A stretch of 64,000 nt of DNA from Paraescarpia echinospica. Its lineage: Eukaryota > Annelida > Polychaeta > Sabellida > Siboglinidae. How positions within the stretch are numbered: the first letter of the stretch is position 1; the number at the start of each line of letters is the position of its first letter. A program made the translations under genes and the position numbers. The notes under the pieces are model-generated. The model did not search any database. It was not told where the DNA came from and saw nothing but the letters and a program-made list of their open reading frames with translations. Shown one piece after another: positions 1 through 11,049 of this stretch. The stretch is taken from assembly GCA_020002185.1 (NCBI GenBank), contig JAHLWY010000229.1, positions 1 through 64,000 on the forward strand. The letters run 5' to 3'.

Positions 1-603
1 TGGCATTAATTTCAGTGACATCCTATGATCTTATAATCTATTTGCCATTGTACTGCATGAACACGAGTTGTTCAAAGGTTGAGTCTGGTGCACAAAGGCA
101 GTGTTGCAATTTGTAATCTGCTGATATTAGAATTAGTTAGCAATTTATATTTTCTGATCGTAGACTACTGATTGTTGAGAGGGTTTTCACATTTCCATAT
201 AACAGGCTCAAAATCCCCTCTGGACCAGGCTACTGGCACCGGATTATACTAGTGTAGAAGGCTGTTTAACTTGAGCCATATTACTTCTACAGAGGAAGAC
301 TGACAGTTCTTGTTCTTAGCAGTTAGGCATTGTCAGCCAGTGCCAAGTGGCATGGTCTCCAGTCTCCACACATCAAAGGCATTTCCTGTTTAATTGGTGG
401 GGTAACTGCTCTTTATGGACATCCTGGTGGCTTAATTACACAAACAGATTGATAGCCTGAATTGATACTTCCTCCTGGAAGAAACCACTCATCGCACCTG
501 ACTGAAGCTGGCAAGGCATATATCATAACACTGTTTAAACACAAACAAAAGGGCAATCTGGTAATCCCCAATTAATTAGCTCAAAGAATGTCCCACCTTT
601 GAG
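1..603. other. No gene recognised
   Basis: AT-rich sequence with no convincing coding frame, splice-bounded exon or repeat that I recognise. It may be intergenic or intronic. Confidence 0.5.
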
Positions 604-636
604 TAACTGGTGACCATTAATGAGTTACAAAAATCA

Positions 637-725
637 GCCCGCAGTAGCCCGCATGAAGAAATTACTAGCCCGCAGACCGCCCCGCCCCGCAGTGACCTGA
701 CCCGCAGACCGCCCCGCCCCGCACA
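637..725. repeat. Short GC-rich direct repeats
   Basis: A ~23-bp unit of the type cccgcagaccgccccgcccc occurs twice, with related partial units beside it. It lies at the truncated inner edge of the CR1-like LINE fragment and contrasts with AT-rich surroundings. Confidence 0.6.
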
Positions 726-734
726 AATTGAAAC

Positions 735-1299
735 TTAACCCGCACCGCAACACCAACAAACATCCAGCTCTTGTCACCTTTCCTCCTGTCAGCGTCCCTT
801 TTATCGACTTCTCTTCTATCAAATTTGCTCTCACTTCCTTTCGTCCCTTCATCTTTCGTCCCATCTTCCCTCCCTCCTTCTCTACGGTCACTTTCTTCCC
901 TGTCACCTTCACGCTTGTCACGTTTTCTGTTGTCGATTTTCTAATTTCTTCCCCTCCAATCACCTTCCCTCCTCTCAATCTCCTTTCCTCAGTTTTCTTG
1001 CCACTGCTATTCTCCTTCAGTCTTGCAGTACTCTCACCTCTCTCCCTGTCATCTCTCTCCATTAAACATGCCTCCTTGCTAATTCCAATCTCCATTCCCT
1101 TCACAATATCTGTCAACCTAACTATCTCCTTCTGCAGACACTCCACCTTCCAACACCCAATGCACTGAAAGGTGAATCCTTCCTCCATGGTTTCTGCCCA
1201 TGACTTCCCACAGCCGGACAATGCAAAATCTACCCAGCTGTGGCAGTGATCGCACATCAAGTGTCGCTTTGCCTTGACTTGCCGTTTGCAAGGCGCCAT
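735..1299 (-). pseudogene. LINE ORF1 N-terminal fragment (PHD-like zinc finger)
   Basis: The frame starts at an ATG (MAPCKRQ) and shows spaced Cys/His residues: CKRQ, CDHC, SGC, CIGCWKVEC. These are typical of the PHD-like finger at the start of ORF1 in CR1-group LINEs. The next ~100 residues are a basic, degenerate repeat built on VTGKK-type units, as in the longer homologue at 38.9-40.3 kb. That homologue carries a C-terminal SGNH esterase domain, absent here. The frame then runs into GC-rich repeats and loses homology. In the intact family ORF1 probably binds the LINE RNA; this copy cannot make a full product. Confidence 0.65.
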
Positions 1300-1856
1300 A
1301 TCCCTATCAGAATTTATTTAATAACTTAACTAACTTAGTCTTTATAAAGACTGTTTCCCGTATACTACAGCACACTTTATGTTACAGATTTCAATTACAC
1401 AGCCGACTATTCATTCTATCACACACGCTAACATTACCGGTAGTGACCTAATTTAAATACAATCAATTACGTTACGTTAGACTGCTTTACTTATTTAGGT
1501 TACGCCGCCTGACTATCGCCCTTGCTTAATTTTAACAACAATGCTATCTAATCAAAATATCTAGCAAGTACTGGCTTACACAGATATTATCTTATGTAAG
1601 TAGTTTGATGGTTGTTACTTTATCTCCTATATATTCTACCACATAATCAGGTTTGTTAAATCTTGTTTACAACTTATCGAAGGCTAAGTTACCCTATTAT
1701 CACTCACTATACTAAGGTGTTTTAAAATACTTTAACTAACTAACTTTAAGCACAGCTTCTACTCAAAATATATTTACTGCAACTTTATGAATTATATTAA
1801 GGCAAGAATAATACTTATCAATCAGTAATTCCACTTGTTTATCAACTTTTCTGCAC
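735..1856 (-). mobile_element. CR1-like LINE, 5' end fragment
   Basis: This is the 5' end (leader plus start of ORF1) of the LINE family seen almost complete at 35.96-40.85 kb. The leader (about 1303-1856) shares with 40.31-40.85 kb a stretch around 'gtctttataaagactgtttcc' and the motif 'cacgttacgtta'-like sequence. The ORF1 start is homologous residue by residue. The element is cut off inside ORF1, so everything downstream (rest of ORF1, endonuclease, RT) is missing. The usual LINE truncation removes the 5' end, so this reverse pattern suggests later deletion or interruption. Confidence 0.7.
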
Positions 1857-1858
1857 CA

Positions 1859-2770
1859 TCAATTTTTACGATCTATCTCCGCCAAATATAGCCTCGAACC
1901 TAGAGGATGGTGTCGTCGGCGAATAGTCGTAGTCTGGCCCTGACTCCATCTCCAAGATCGTTGATGTAGATCAGGAACAGAGATGGTCCCAGAACCGATT
2001 TTTGCGGTACTCCTGAGATAACAGAGCCAATGTGAGAGCTTTCTCCCTCTACTACTACCCGCTGCGTGCGGCCGGAGAGAAAGTTCTATGCCGCAGTAGT
2101 CCAACTTCATGAGCAGTCTTTTGTGGGGCACTTTATCAAAGGCCTTAGAGAAGTCAAGGAATAGCGCGTCCGTCTGTCCGTCCCTGTCCAGTTCCGCTGC
2201 AAAGTCTTCTACCGTGAGGATGAGTTGAGTTTCGCAGAAGCGTTTCTTGCGAAAGCCATGCTGGGCATCAGTGATGATTTGGTTGTGTTTTAGGTGGCCT
2301 GTTATTTCAAATCTCACGATATGCTCCAGAAGCTTGCAGCAGACAAGGTCAAGGAAATGGGTCTAGCTAGCTTGGCTCCTGTCTCCTTTCTTGAAAATAT
2401 ACTGGACTAGGGCATGTTTCCAGATTGCAGGGATCTGGCTTGTGGTTAGTGATCTGCTGAAGAGGAGGGTCAAGGCTGGAGCAAGTTCCCTGGCAACTTC
2501 CTTAAGGAGACGGCATGGAATGTTGTCCGGTCCTGCAGCTTTCCTGGGTTCAGATTGGACAGTAGTTATAAGACACCGTTTGGAGATTTCCGGCATGGTC
2601 AGGTGGGGGCTGTTTTCCAATGATGGCATGTTGCCTATGTCCTCTGTGGTGAAAGCTGAACAGACCTGGTAGTTCAAGATGTCTGCTTTCATCTTGCCGT
2701 CACTGAATGTGAGCCCATTCCTTTTGAGTGGGGATACTCCCGACGTGTCGTTTCTTCTGTTCTTAATCAA
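1859..2770 (-). pseudogene. LINE reverse transcriptase, broken
   Basis: The 2363-2770 part contains the finger region (SEPRKAAGPDNIPCRLLKE, then IPAIWKHALV and FKKGDRSQAS), as in jockey-superfamily RTs. The 1859-2317 part contains DAQHGFRKKRFCETQL and LFLDFSKAFDKVPHKRLL, the palm motif with the first catalytic Asp. After that the frame degrades. The stretch that would hold the YADD/FADD box is shifted and not readable as protein. Two frames and an intervening break rule out a working enzyme. Confidence 0.7.
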
Positions 2771-2946
2771 CGCCAGAGGTTTTTGGAAGAGTCTTCCTGT
2801 ATCGCTCCCAGTCCGTCACACACTCCGTAGATTTTGCCTTCTTCCATGCCCTGTGCTTGCGGCGCGAGATTTTTTTTCAGCTTGCCGTTGATCCAGGGCT
2901 GGTGGTTTTTTTACCGACGTGGTCTTGCTAGGAACAGGCTGTTTCA

Positions 2947-3788
2947 TCATGGTGGTTTGATGATTGTGTATGAGCTGCCAGAGCTTATCGGCTGATGATT
3001 ATCCTGGTCTGTCTGGATGTCACTGCTAAATGCAGCTGTCTTCTCCCTGAGTGAGGCAAAATCTGCTTTCTTCCAGATGCTGAATTTCCTGGCTACTAGC
3101 TTCGCTCTCGATGCTTTGATGCGGCTATCGGCTAGTACGATATCGTGTTCACTTAGACCTGGAATGGTGGTGGTTTTGTTTACCAGGTTTGGTCTATTGG
3201 TCAGGAAGAGGCCAATGAGCGCATCGCCTCTGGTTTGTTTGTTATTCATTTATTGGAGTCCCAGGTCATTAATTTTGTCCAGGAAAGCTTGGCTGATCCT
3301 CTGGAGGTAGATGTGCCATGTTACTGTCTGGTCTTTCCAGTTGATGTCCGGCAGGTTGAAATCACCGCCTATCCAAACAACTCCATATGTTGTGACGGTA
3401 TCGAGGGTCTTGAGGATTCCTCCATCTGGTAGTCTGTCGTAGTTGAAGGAGTTCTATAGATTGATCCAGCATTAATGGGTTCATGTCTTCTTGAAGTCTG
3501 TATTTTTACCAGTACTGCCTCCGCCGATGTTCCATGCTGCAGCTGGTGTGAGATCAGGTTTGACCTAACAGCGATGAGATCACCTCCGTATCCATTCTCT
3601 CTATCCTTGCGGTAGACGTTGTATGAACCAAAGACAATGTCTGGGTTTGCTTCTATATGGAGGTGCAAAAATTCAGCCTTCTTAGGTCTGATGCTTTGGA
3701 AGTTAATCACCAGGCTGCGGAGAGAGGAGGCCTCTTTCACAGGTGATGTTGTGCTGGGCGGTTCACTGCTTGTTGAAGTTGAGTCCAA
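2947..3788 (-). pseudogene. LINE AP-endonuclease region, broken
   Basis: Two frames together cover an apurinic-type endonuclease. The upper part (3369-3788) has LRSLVINFQSIRPKKAEF, the usual N-containing first motif, then IEANPDIVFGSYNVYRKDR, where the E-containing motif is eroded, then a YRTP motif. The lower part (2947-3249) carries a LSEHDIVLADSRI stretch, which corresponds to the SDH motif with D shifted in context. In intact LINEs this domain nicks the target DNA to prime reverse transcription. Stops and frame changes separate the parts. Confidence 0.6.
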
Positions 3789-4305
3789 GAAACTGAATTC
3801 TGGGGGACTGCCTTGTGCCCAGGTGTAGAGGTTAGGGGCGGGATGCCATTGTAGATGAGACTCTGTTGCATGTGGGAGCTATATTGGGACGTATGTGGGC
3901 TGTTGGGGTCAGAGTGGGAGAGACATGATGCTCTCGAGATGTCTTCAAGGGAGGGGTGATCTGTATAATGATGCCGAGTGTCCTGTGTGTTTTCACTACC
4001 ACTAATGGTGGTTTCAGGGGTTGCCACAAACAGTGCACTGGAAAAGTTAGGCAAGTCGCAGACACAACATATCCAGGGCGTGCTTGATGTGTGAGCAAAG
4101 TACACTGTATCGCTCATGTTGATGCATTTAGTGTGGGACCAGGATTCACAGTTGCACATGCTATGTCACGATCTCTCACTTTCACTGCTTTGCCACATTC
4201 ACCACACGGGAACTTAATTGCACGAGGGCCTGGGTTGTCTTCAATGACGTGGGCGAGCAGAAGTAGGAAGAGAAGGCCGGTATGCCAGGAAATGAACGAG
4301 GGCAT
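3737..4305 (-). pseudogene. LINE ORF start: 2A-like motif plus PHD zinc finger
   Basis: The frame opens with a hydrophobic stretch (LLFLLLLAHVIEDNPGP) at about 4223-4305. Its end resembles the 2A ribosome-skipping consensus D-x-E-x-N-P-G-P, but the first Asp is not in the canonical place. It continues as FPCGECGKAV, the start of a Cys4-type finger. Near 4155 the frame shifts, and the rest of the finger (CNCESWSHTKC, then WICCVCDLPNF) is in another frame. 2A-like sequences are known at the N-terminus of some invertebrate CR1-like LINEs, where they release or relocate the following protein. The frameshift makes this copy non-functional. Confidence 0.65.
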
Positions 4306-4330
4306 GTTTACCGTTCACTGGTCGGGTACG

Positions 4331-5176
4331 CAGCTGAACTTTAATGGTGATGTGGAGTCGGAATTGTTGTTTTAGCCGGGAGACTAAGTTGTATAGGCTG
4401 CAGTTTAAACTATTATTATTAGTATTTGTAATTATAGTATTAGTATGGGTGGATGAGTTTCAAGACGATTGTGCGGTGCAATTGAAAATGTAGGCCTTCG
4501 CCCTGGCTGGACCCCAGGGCGATACTGGGATAAAGCATTTTGACGAAAAGCCTGTTAGTAGAAAGTTTATTATTGGGTAGTGTTTTCCTTCTATTGGTAT
4601 TGGCAGCCTATGAATAAAATAGATTTCTACAGTTGCGTAAGGGTGAGCGCTTTGTTTCGGTTTACGTTTACATGCTGTGGCTCGAAGGCTTAAGACTTCG
4701 GCTTAGGCCTTAGCGTTGTTGTTGCCAGGGAACGAGACTTGTGTACGTAGCACTTGTGGACTAAGAGAAGTATAGTTATATATATTAGGTAGGGTAACTA
4801 TCAGTTTTAAATACCTTTTTGAATGTTTGTATGTGGGGTGATTTGCAGGGTGTAGTGTCACTTATCTGTTAAGTAGCTGGTTCGCAGCTTCGTCTGTGTT
4901 GATATTCAATCAAAGATGGCGGATCTTAGCGGGAAGTCCGCGGTGTTTAAGATTGTTGTTTTGCGCAACCAATATATCGGTTACGTTGACGATTTATGCC
5001 TATTTAGGCTTAGAAGGTATATGGCAGCATATATGGTAATGTATATTCTTGAAATCCGTTCTTAATTTCGAATACTCAACAAAATTTTGCGAGCCGTCGT
5101 TTAGAATTTATTACTTTTTCACGCATGCGCATTGTCTCTCATGGTTTCGCGAGCGAGATAGAGGATTGAGACGTAA
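4331..5176. other. No clear gene; possible LINE leader sequence
   Basis: No convincing coding frame. The part next to 4330 may be the leader of the preceding LINE, and the part near 5100-5176 may be the leader of the L1-like ORF1 that follows. Nothing else is recognisable. Confidence 0.4.
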
Positions 5177-5212
5177 GTGATTTATTGTTTGGACACAGTT
5201 TTGGATCGCATT

Positions 5213-5930
5213 ATGCCGACAAAACGAAGAGGAGGTAGTGCCTCGGATGTTACCGAATTGACACCGGAGACAGACGCTATGCTACTCCGGTTCTTGGATC
5301 TTTTAAGCAATGAGGCAGTCGTTAATAAGCTACGTAGCGTGCTCTATCCGAAGGGTCTGAGTGACAAGTTAGACGCATTGTCCGCTACTATTACTCAGTT
5401 GAATGAGCGGTTGGACAAGAAGGATCAACATGTTGCTGCTCTAGAAGCAAGACTGTCCTCAATGGAGGCTGATCTAGATGCATTGGAGCAGTATTCCCGT
5501 AGATCAAACCTACGATTCTTCGGAATTCCCGAGTCGGACATGGGGGGAAATACCACAGGCAAATTGCTGTCTACTGGCAACAAAACAATGGGAGTCACAC
5601 CTCCCATTGTGAGCGAGGATGTAGTGACATCGTCTTGGACGGCGAAAGTCAGGTGCGGACGCGCAGCCTCGACCAGTGATCATCGTATTTGCCACTACTC
5701 ACGTGGTCATTCGTGCGAGACGTCGCCTGCGGGAAAGTCGATATGGACCGACGATATACGTCAATGAGGATTTAAACCGTCGACGAGCGGCGCTGGCAAA
5801 GAAGACCCGACAGATGAAAAAATCTAAGCAAATATACGATTGTTGGGCTTTCAACGGCAAAGTGGTCGTAAAGTCCTTGAACGGTGTTATAAAGGAAATC
5901 GGCACTGACGCCGATTTGAACGGGTATTGA
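5213..5930 (+). pseudogene. L1-like LINE ORF1 (coiled coil plus RRM-like), frameshifted
   Basis: The likely start is the ATG giving MPTKRRGGS. The first ~90 residues form a heptad-rich coiled coil (LSATITQLNERLDKKDQHVA, then ARLSSMEADLDALEQ), followed by YSRRSNLRFFGIPE, the hallmark entry into the RRM-like domain of L1-type ORF1 proteins. Near 5640-5680 the frame shifts. The C-terminal domain resumes in another frame with IYVNEDLNRRRAALAKKTR and ends with FNGKVVVKSLNGVIKEIG. Such proteins trimerise and coat the LINE RNA. No endonuclease or RT frame follows, so this is an orphan ORF1. The frameshift suggests it is dead, though an assembly error is possible. Confidence 0.75.
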
Positions 5931-7020
5931 CTGGGACGGCACTTGTACAAATTGTCAAACGTTGCTTTTGTTCGCGGCAAACTTTGTGTGACTCATGTGT
6001 GACTCATCGCAGTGACTATAGTGACTCATCAACGACACACAGCTGCCATTTGCTACTGGTATTGGTATACAAAACTATGTATGTTAAGTCAAGCCAATGG
6101 AAACGCTAACAAAAGTACAGCTACCAGTAAATATATTTATGTTTACTATTCTTGAACATGGTAATGCCAACTGTGTTCTATTACACATGAGCATCTGAAA
6201 TTTGTGTTGGGTTATTTTACAAATGAACATCGACATAATGAAACTTCTATGTTTATTATATAACATTTTAACCTAACATTGAACCTAATGCTAACTATTT
6301 CAAATTTGATTTTGGTATGTCAGTGTATAATTATGAGCTGACAGACGTAATGTATTATTATTCGTTTGTTTTGTTACATTACGTAATTAAAACATTATTT
6401 ATAAGTAATATTTGAACAGCATTACTTTAAGATATGTTATTTTATGGATTGACAAACTAAACCCTAATCTGGCTATATCAATTGTGGCTTTGGTATATAA
6501 GTCCTTTCAACCGATTTGTTGCTATAATTATATGCATATATACATTATTTTTATTAGTACTATTTTGTTACATTTGAAACATCTAAATGATGATGGTAGC
6601 TTTAGAACGTTGTTATGATAACAAACTAATTGTGAACACTAACCTAAGTCGTCCAAGCACAGATTTAATTTAACTATTTCCTTCCCGTGAATATCTCATG
6701 ATATCATTAACCCAGAGACTAATTAGCTTTTCTCTTCTTTTTTGTTATGTTTTCTCATTGAAAACAATGCGATGTTTATCTCTACTCACTTACATGCTGT
6801 TACATATAACATGTTAGTAAGAACTGCAATGTGTCTCGAAATGTACAATCCAATTAATTTTATCGCGTGTATCTATCACAATATCCTTAAGCAAACATAC
6901 TTTTGTAATTATAATATAATGATAAAGGAAACCCTTTTAGATGATGGAAAATTATTTTCGGTGAAGCTTTCCTCTCCTATTCAGGAGGTATGAGAATAAC
7001 TGCTTATAACTGCTGCGAAT
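5931..7020. other. No gene recognised; AT-rich
   Basis: AT-rich DNA with only short chance frames. It separates the orphan ORF1 from the large inverted repeat. Confidence 0.5.
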
Positions 7021-7024
7021 TGTA

Positions 7025-8160
7025 GACATCCAAGCAATAAAAATTATGTGTACAAACGCATGTTTTCAGGGTATATGTCAGTGAACAAATCATAGTATGC
7101 ATATTTGTTGCATGAATATGCAAATTAGCTCTGACCAATGTAACTTCATGATATTTGTTTATATCTCCTCAATAGGCGAGCGATTGGCACTACTTAATGG
7201 ACATATTTAAATACCCCCTCCTCATACAAATCCCAAATTGTATACCCTAGATATCCCCCTCACAACGAGGCCTATCGTAGAACTAGCGTGACTCCAAAGG
7301 CAAACAAGGTCACCGTCAAATGATAATGTTTCGAAAATGTCCGCTTTCGCAAACGTATTATAATTAGAATGGTTGCATATCTATTTTTATTAATAATAAA
7401 ATAGCCATGCCATATATTTTTGGAAAGCTTATTGTCTCCCGGTCAACACACGGTACGATACGATATGGAGCTGTTACACTGTATAGTAAGTATGGAGCTA
7501 TGGTCAAACAAGGTCACCATGAAATGATGAATATTCGAACTTTCGCAATACCGCGAACGTTATTAGGTTACAATAACTCTGTATCGACTTCATTTCTATT
7601 GACATGTTACATACATCGCGAAAGAATAATTTCTTCCCATCAAAATGAGATATCACTTGGAGGTTTCAGTTGATGGAGTTTGTGTGAAGCGGCGACCAAA
7701 CAGTGTCACCGTCAAGCTAGTGTCACCACCAAGCAATAAATGTTCGAAATGGCACCATCCCGCAAACGTTATACTGTACTGTGATGGCTTATAGCCTATC
7801 TACGTTACCTACTTACTCATGACCATGTGGTATACATACTATCTCCTCTGAAATACAGTATACAACGAGGAGCTATCAAGTGGTGCAGTAAGTGTGGAGT
7901 GAAGGTCAAGCAAGGTCATCACCACGTGATGAATGTTCAAAACTGCGCCATTCCGCAAACGTTGTACAATTACTATGTTTGCATAATTATATAAATTGTC
8001 TACATACAATGAACCATGTTATGTACCTATGCGTATTGTATCCCCGTCAACATTATTGGCATGACATTGTAAAGTGGTGGTCTAACTGTGGAGTGAAGGT
8101 TGAACAAGGTCACCATCAAAAGATACATGAAATTGTGCCATTCCGAAGATTGTAGGTGAT
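7025..8160 (+). repeat. Left arm of the long inverted repeat, with tandem subunits
   Basis: Four to five diverged subunits recur near 7490-7590, 7690-7770, 7880-7970 and 8060-8160. Each has a 'gtggagtgaaggt' or 'tatggagctatggtcaa' block, then 'aaggtcacc', then 'atgaatgttcgaa', then 'ttccgcaaacgtt'. Divergence between units within the arm exceeds divergence from the matching unit in the other arm. This suggests the subunits are older than the last pairing or homogenisation of the arms. Confidence 0.65.
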
Positions 8161-9210
8161 ATTATTCTTCTACGGCATTTTTGCATCACCCATGGGATGA
8201 GAAAATAGATGATGGCGGATGCCACCCTCAATTTTGAATTTGAATGTCATTTTGAGGGTCACAAACCAATCTTGTGTCAAAATATTTGTATTAATTAACT
8301 GATATGTTCTTTTGCACATGACACACTCTTCACGTCCTATGTCCACCCCCAGCCATCTGGAGGGGGCATCTGCTGATGACCCAGTTGACTGGTCAACCAA
8401 ATAAAAGCTTGTTATGCTATGCGCTCTGAATACTGCTAAAGAGCATCGGGGTTATTGGAATATCTGAGTGATATTATTCCTTTGACGGGATATCTTTTTC
8501 ATTGCCTCGATAGTGGACACAGCGCACGCTGCAACTCTATTTACAGAGGCCAACGGTGATGCGTTCCAGGAGTTGAAGTGTCGCGAATCCAGATCCAAAT
8601 GGATGTGTGAATGCTGTGGTTCCTTCGTAGTATGAAATTTGGTTTCCCAAGCTATTGACAACTGGCAACGACGTGACAGGTCTTTTCCCAGAGCATGATG
8701 GATGCCGTTGCCATTATGGTGAATAACGTTATTGCCTGCCCAACAACCTATCCAATTGTATGCAGCTGGATATAAACTTTACAAACTCCTAATTCCTAAC
8801 GATCGGAAACACATTGCGAACCATGCATGGCTTTGATCCCTTTTCCACAAAGCATTTTGCACAAGGCTCAACAGTATGTCATAGGTGCACCTAATGACAA
8901 CGGCTGAGGTGTCTGAAGTGTCAAACACTTCCTTTCAACTTAGATAGTGGAGCCTTGCAACCTTAATGGAGAGAATTGCAAATAGCTCCTGTATGTTGGT
9001 TATATCGCGATGAAGGTATTTCCAGTTTATTGGCACATTGTTGTCCAATGTCACTTTCCTCATAATCCCGTTACCACGCTTCTCTCTTGTGGATTATTTG
9101 ATCCTGCTGGCGAGGTACGTGTCCCGGTCGACGCCAATATTGTTGGAGTGATTTAAGTGCTTCATGACGTGCGGAGAGAAAAGGTCTGTATACTCATCAA
9201 ACGTGGTGAT
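8161..9210 (-). pseudogene. Core of the foldback element, decayed ORF of unknown function
   Basis: On the minus strand a discontinuous frame begins inside the right arm (ITTFDEYTDLFSPHVMKHL, about 9130-9210). It continues through SRIK, a stop, then EKRGNGIMRKVTLDNNVPIN and ELFAILSIKVARL with further stops. The pattern resembles proteins scattered in many copies through invertebrate genomes, as far as I remember, but I cannot name the family. It is the best candidate for a remnant of the element's own gene, perhaps a transposase or an accessory ORF. No DDE triad can be assigned. Confidence 0.35.
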
Positions 9211-10265
9211 GTTGGTTGATGCGTCTTTTGACGGCGATGCTGGTTGATGCATCTTTTGACAGTGACCTTCAACTTTCACTCCTCGCTTAGACCACCACTT
9301 TACAACTCTTTGCCTTGCCTCATTCTGACGGGGATACAGTATACACATAGAGTTTTGAACATTCATCATTTGGTGTTGTCTTTGCTTGACCTTCACTCCA
9401 CACTTACTGCACCAGTAGTATACTGGTATCCCGTATTTATGAGCAGATAGTAGGATTTCCAAAGGTATATGACGTGGCTTTGAGTAGATAGGTAAACGAA
9501 TATAAGCCATCATTGGTTTTGTATAACGTTTACCGGATGGCGTAATTTCGAACATCTATTATTTGATGGTGATACTATTTGATCGTCGCCCCACACAAAC
9601 ACCATCAACTGACACCTCCAAGTCTTATCACATTTTAACGAGAAGAAATTGTTCTTTCACAATGTGTATAACATGTCCATGGAAACGAGGCAGATACAGA
9701 GTTATTGTAACTATATGAAGTGTGCCATATTACAGAAGTTCGAATATTCATAATTTCACGGTGACTTTTGTTTGACCTTAACTCCACACTTACTATTCCG
9801 GGTAACAGCTCCACGTCGTATCTTTTTGTTACGGGGAGACAATAAGCTTTCCAAAAATATATGACATACCCATTTTGTTTTTAAATAAAGTATATATGTA
9901 ATCATTGTAATTTTAATACGGAAGCGCACAATTTCGAAAAGTTATCATTTGACGGTGACCTTGGTGTCACGCTTACAGCATCACTTGGCAGTTCTAAGAC
10001 AGACCTTATTGTGATAGTGATATCTTGGGCTTTCAAGTGATATACCACTTGGGCGTTTTGCACGCGCGGGGAGGAGGGCATTTAAGTTGGTTCGTTATGC
10101 AGTACCTACCACTTGCCTATTGAGGAGATACACACGAAAAGCGTGAGGTTATATTGGTCAGAGCTAATTTGCATATTCATGTAACAAATTTGCACACCAT
10201 GATTTGTTCACTGACGTAATAATAACAAGAGACTAAGAATACATTCGCTTGGACACCTTATTTTG
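9170..10265 (-). repeat. Right arm of the long inverted repeat
   Basis: Reverse-complement counterpart of 7025-8160, with subunits in mirrored order. The match reaches to about 10265, where 'gcttggacacc' mirrors the left outer edge near 7028 (gacatccaagc). Confidence 0.65.
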
Positions 10266-10509
10266 ATTGTTTTGGGTGTTTACTATTCGATATATTCAGG
10301 AAAACAGTATTTATTTTAATGGCGATGACTAATTTGCATACTAATGGGTTTATACAGAAATGCACGAGGGTGCCTGGGTGGCACCCGTCGGATTATTGAC
10401 CTAGAGGTGTAGGTCACGAAAATGAAAAAAAACATCGTGCGGACCCTAATGCACGCTTCACTGGCTAACTCCCGGACTATTAACAAATATATTATATATA
10501 AATGAAAAT

Positions 10510-11040
10510 GACACTGACATAGATGAACAGCAAATAATACGACGTTCGTGTTACTGTAATTTTGACCAATTAAATGAGTTAGCAAAGAAAAATAAGAATT
10601 CCTTCAGTATTTTAAGTACATATATTCAATCAACATATGTTTGCAAGAGTCATGGACAGATGAAAACGAGGATTTACCACCATTTTCTTTACACGGATAC
10701 CACTGCATATCGCAGGGTAAAATATGTAGCAGCAAAGGAGGGTTGATAATATATATTGGAAATATATAATATCGATCTACGACAACGCGTAAAGATAACT
10801 TAAACGAATTTATAGTTGAATTTACACCAATTATATCAACACTGGATAACAGTAAGGTGATATAATTATTGCTGGGGATTTTAATATTAACTTATTTAAA
10901 TGAAGATGAAATTTGTTAGAAGCTGTTTTGATACTTTAATATCAAATAGTCTCTACCCACAAATAACTCTCCACGCTGGATTCATTAGAACAGCTGGAAA
11001 TTAATTAATTTTATAGACTTTATTATGATATAATATATAT
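10510..11040 (+). pseudogene. Outer LINE AP-endonuclease, broken
   Basis: In shifting frames one can read FDQLNELAKKNKNSFSILS, then ICLQESWTDENEDLPPF, containing the catalytic Glu motif, then SKGGLIIYI, then the AGDFNIN-like motif. These are in the order expected of LINE endonucleases. Stops and frame changes are frequent. The sequence ends where the CR1-like insertion begins. Confidence 0.6.
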
Positions 11041-11049
11041 GATATACTA

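Larger units (their letters stand above)
1857..4330 (-). mobile_element. Decayed jockey/CR1-type LINE with 2A-like start and PHD finger
   Basis: A single degraded non-LTR retrotransposon read on the minus strand. In order from 4.3 kb downward it shows a hydrophobic 2A-like leader, a PHD-type zinc finger, an AP-endonuclease domain, a linker and reverse transcriptase. Frames change several times, so no complete protein is encoded. The RT ends shortly after the palm region, so the 3' end of the element is not seen, and it abuts the CR1-like leader at about 1857. Confidence 0.75.
7025..10265. mobile_element. Foldback-like element: ~1.1-kb inverted repeats around a ~1-kb core
   Basis: The left arm (about 7025-8160) and right arm (about 9170-10265) are inverted copies of each other. 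Paired landmarks include 'aatatgcaaattagctctga' at about 7115, matched inverted at about 10160; 'ctcctcaatagg' at 7167, matched at about 10120; 'cagttgatgg' at 7668, matched at about 9600; and 'gtggagtgaaggtcaagcaa' at 7895, matched at about 9385. Each arm is itself built of loosely repeated units of roughly 150-200 bp with the core 'aaggtcaccatcaaatgatg'. Long terminal inverted repeats with internal subrepeats are the signature of foldback and Galileo-type DNA transposons. No target-site duplication was identified. Confidence 0.7.

Noticed and set aside
728..1168. 146-aa plus-strand frame rich in Phe, Pro and Ser
   Set aside because: It is the antisense of the LINE ORF1 fragment, whose Lys/Glu-rich repeats read as Phe/Ser/Pro on the other strand. 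The same occurs at 39.1-39.8 kb.
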